This document shows, in pieces, positions 63,059 through 64,000 of a stretch of DNA of 64,000 nucleotides. Numbering within the stretch: the first letter of the stretch is position 1; each line of letters starts with the position of its first letter. The notes below the pieces were generated by a model. That model was not told the origin of the DNA. It did not search any database and saw only the letters and a program-made list of their open reading frames with translations. Position numbers and translations under genes: made by a program. This stretch comes from Allacma fusca (taxonomy: Eukaryota > Arthropoda > Collembola > Symphypleona > Sminthuridae), in NCBI GenBank assembly GCA_947179485.1, contig OX359250.1, positions 42,974,600 to 43,038,599 of the forward strand, written 5' to 3'.

Positions 63059-63858
63059 CAAGGATGGGAATCGGAATCGGTATCGGAATTATATTCGAAA
63101 ATTTGAGGATTTTAATTCATATTGGAATTCCAAATAATCCCCAGGAAGTATTTTAATTCAAAATCGCATTCAAAAAATTTTTTGGAATCGGAATTGGTAT
63201 TCAAATATTTTTTAATGAATTCCGATTAAAATAAAGTATTGTTTTCAATAGTATATTTCATCAAATGTGCATACTCAAATATAAATTGTCACAATTTTTT
63301 ACTTGCAGCATAGAGTTAATCAAAGAGCATTGGCGAACGTTTTCTTCATCCGAAATTAACGTGCTTCCGCATTATACGTAAAATAGTCGACTTATTAGCA
63401 CTTGTCAGAGGCTTTTAACGGTTGTGCTCAAAACTATTGTTTGTCCTACAGGTTAATTACTCAAGTAATTTAAATCGTTGACACTAAAATTTTTATAGGT
63501 AACTAAAAATGGGCCAAAGAAAATTAGTAACGTTGGAGTTCAAATATCAGTTTACCGTGTTTTTTCCCCTAAATTTATACTTAATGACCTGCGGGGGAAA
63601 CTAGCTTCCCAAAACATTGATGATATCATGTTTTTAAGGTTGAACGTTTTCCGTAATTAATTCTTTGTATTTTCAGTATACTAGAAGTATTCAAATAAAT
63701 ATTCAAATCGGAATTCATAACGAACGAATACTTGAGGATATTTATATCCGTATTAGAATTCATATTTTTCAGTATTGCTATAGGTATTTTAAATCGTTCT
63801 TCGCCTTGAATATTTTAATTCGAATTAGAATTCATATTTTTCCGATTTCCCATCCTTG
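63059..63858. mobile_element. hAT-like element, 'CGGAAT' type with CAAGGATGGG ends (800 bp)
   Basis: Perfect 8-bp duplication GTTCTCTG (63051-63058 and 63859-63866). The terminal inverted repeats are CAAGGATGGGAA(A)TCGG. The arms are rich in GGAATCGGAAT/GAATTC words; the centre is unique and non-coding. Distinct ends but the same motif word as the element at 25052. Confidence 0.92.
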
Positions 63859-64000
63859 GTTCTCTGCCAACATCCAAAAAATTTAATCGTTTGCGATTGT
63901 ATGCGTCATCGTTGGTCGAGTCTGTTTTGTATTAAAGCGGACCAGTGAAAGTAACTATTTTATGAAGCACTTTTATACGACCTATCTCAATTATATTGTC

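Overview
The window looks like chromosomal DNA of an invertebrate animal, probably an arthropod. It is AT-rich and intron-bearing, its few genes have GT-AG introns and poly(A) signals, and it is packed with eukaryotic transposable elements: an APE-type LINE, solo LTRs, Polintons, and many hAT-like non-autonomous DNA transposons with 8-bp target duplications. No bacterial-type operon, CRISPR array, rRNA or tRNA gene was recognised. Species and family assignments come from reading motifs by eye; no database was searched.

Layout. (1) 1-8.6 kb: a compositionally odd, purine-rich, T-poor block with short overlapping plus-strand ORFs (coiled coils, an Arg-rich protein, CxxC zinc-ribbon-like repeats, membrane segments, a dibasic RTKR site). 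It is unclassified and I treat it as a virus-like or retroelement-like fossil. A 414-bp retroposon with a 17-bp target duplication sits in it. A decayed secreted-peptide gene with a TATA box follows at about 8.0 kb. (2) 10.9-16.7 kb: three elements nested inside each other, a solo LTR split by a complete LINE (minus strand), itself split by a 916-bp hAT-like element. (3) 19-29.8 kb: repeat-rich zone with two near-identical, inverted copies of one hAT-like family carrying 39-42-bp tandem arrays, further hAT-like elements, a second solo LTR in a fold-back element, and a duplicated segment that supplies 'empty site' versions of the insertions. (4) 29.9-51.0 kb: an 18.4-kb Polinton (A) with exact ends (AG...CT termini, 6-bp duplication ATCTTT) inserted in the fragment of an older, oppositely oriented Polinton (B). 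Both are fossils with broken genes. (5) 52.0-55.5 kb: a 3.5-kb element with CCCAGTCAAG terminal inverted repeats carrying a multi-exon gene with a DUF4806-like domain, interrupted by a 1.2-kb hAT-like element that holds a smaller TAA-flanked MITE. (6) 55.9-64 kb: the host-gene zone, with a terminal exon plus poly(A) signal of an unidentified plus-strand gene and a minus-strand DOMON/cytochrome b561 gene whose coding exon is split by an 860-bp hAT-like element, followed by more elements of the same kind.

The unifying observation is the hAT-like set. At least eight insertions have perfect 8-bp duplications and C/TA(G/A)-type ends, and each carries arms made of degenerate repeats of its own private 5-8-base word (GGGAC, TTGAA, CGGAAT, AACGGTTA, CCGGTTTTA, CCTTCCTA and so on). 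This looks like hypertrophied subterminal transposase-binding repeats, with a different word in each family.
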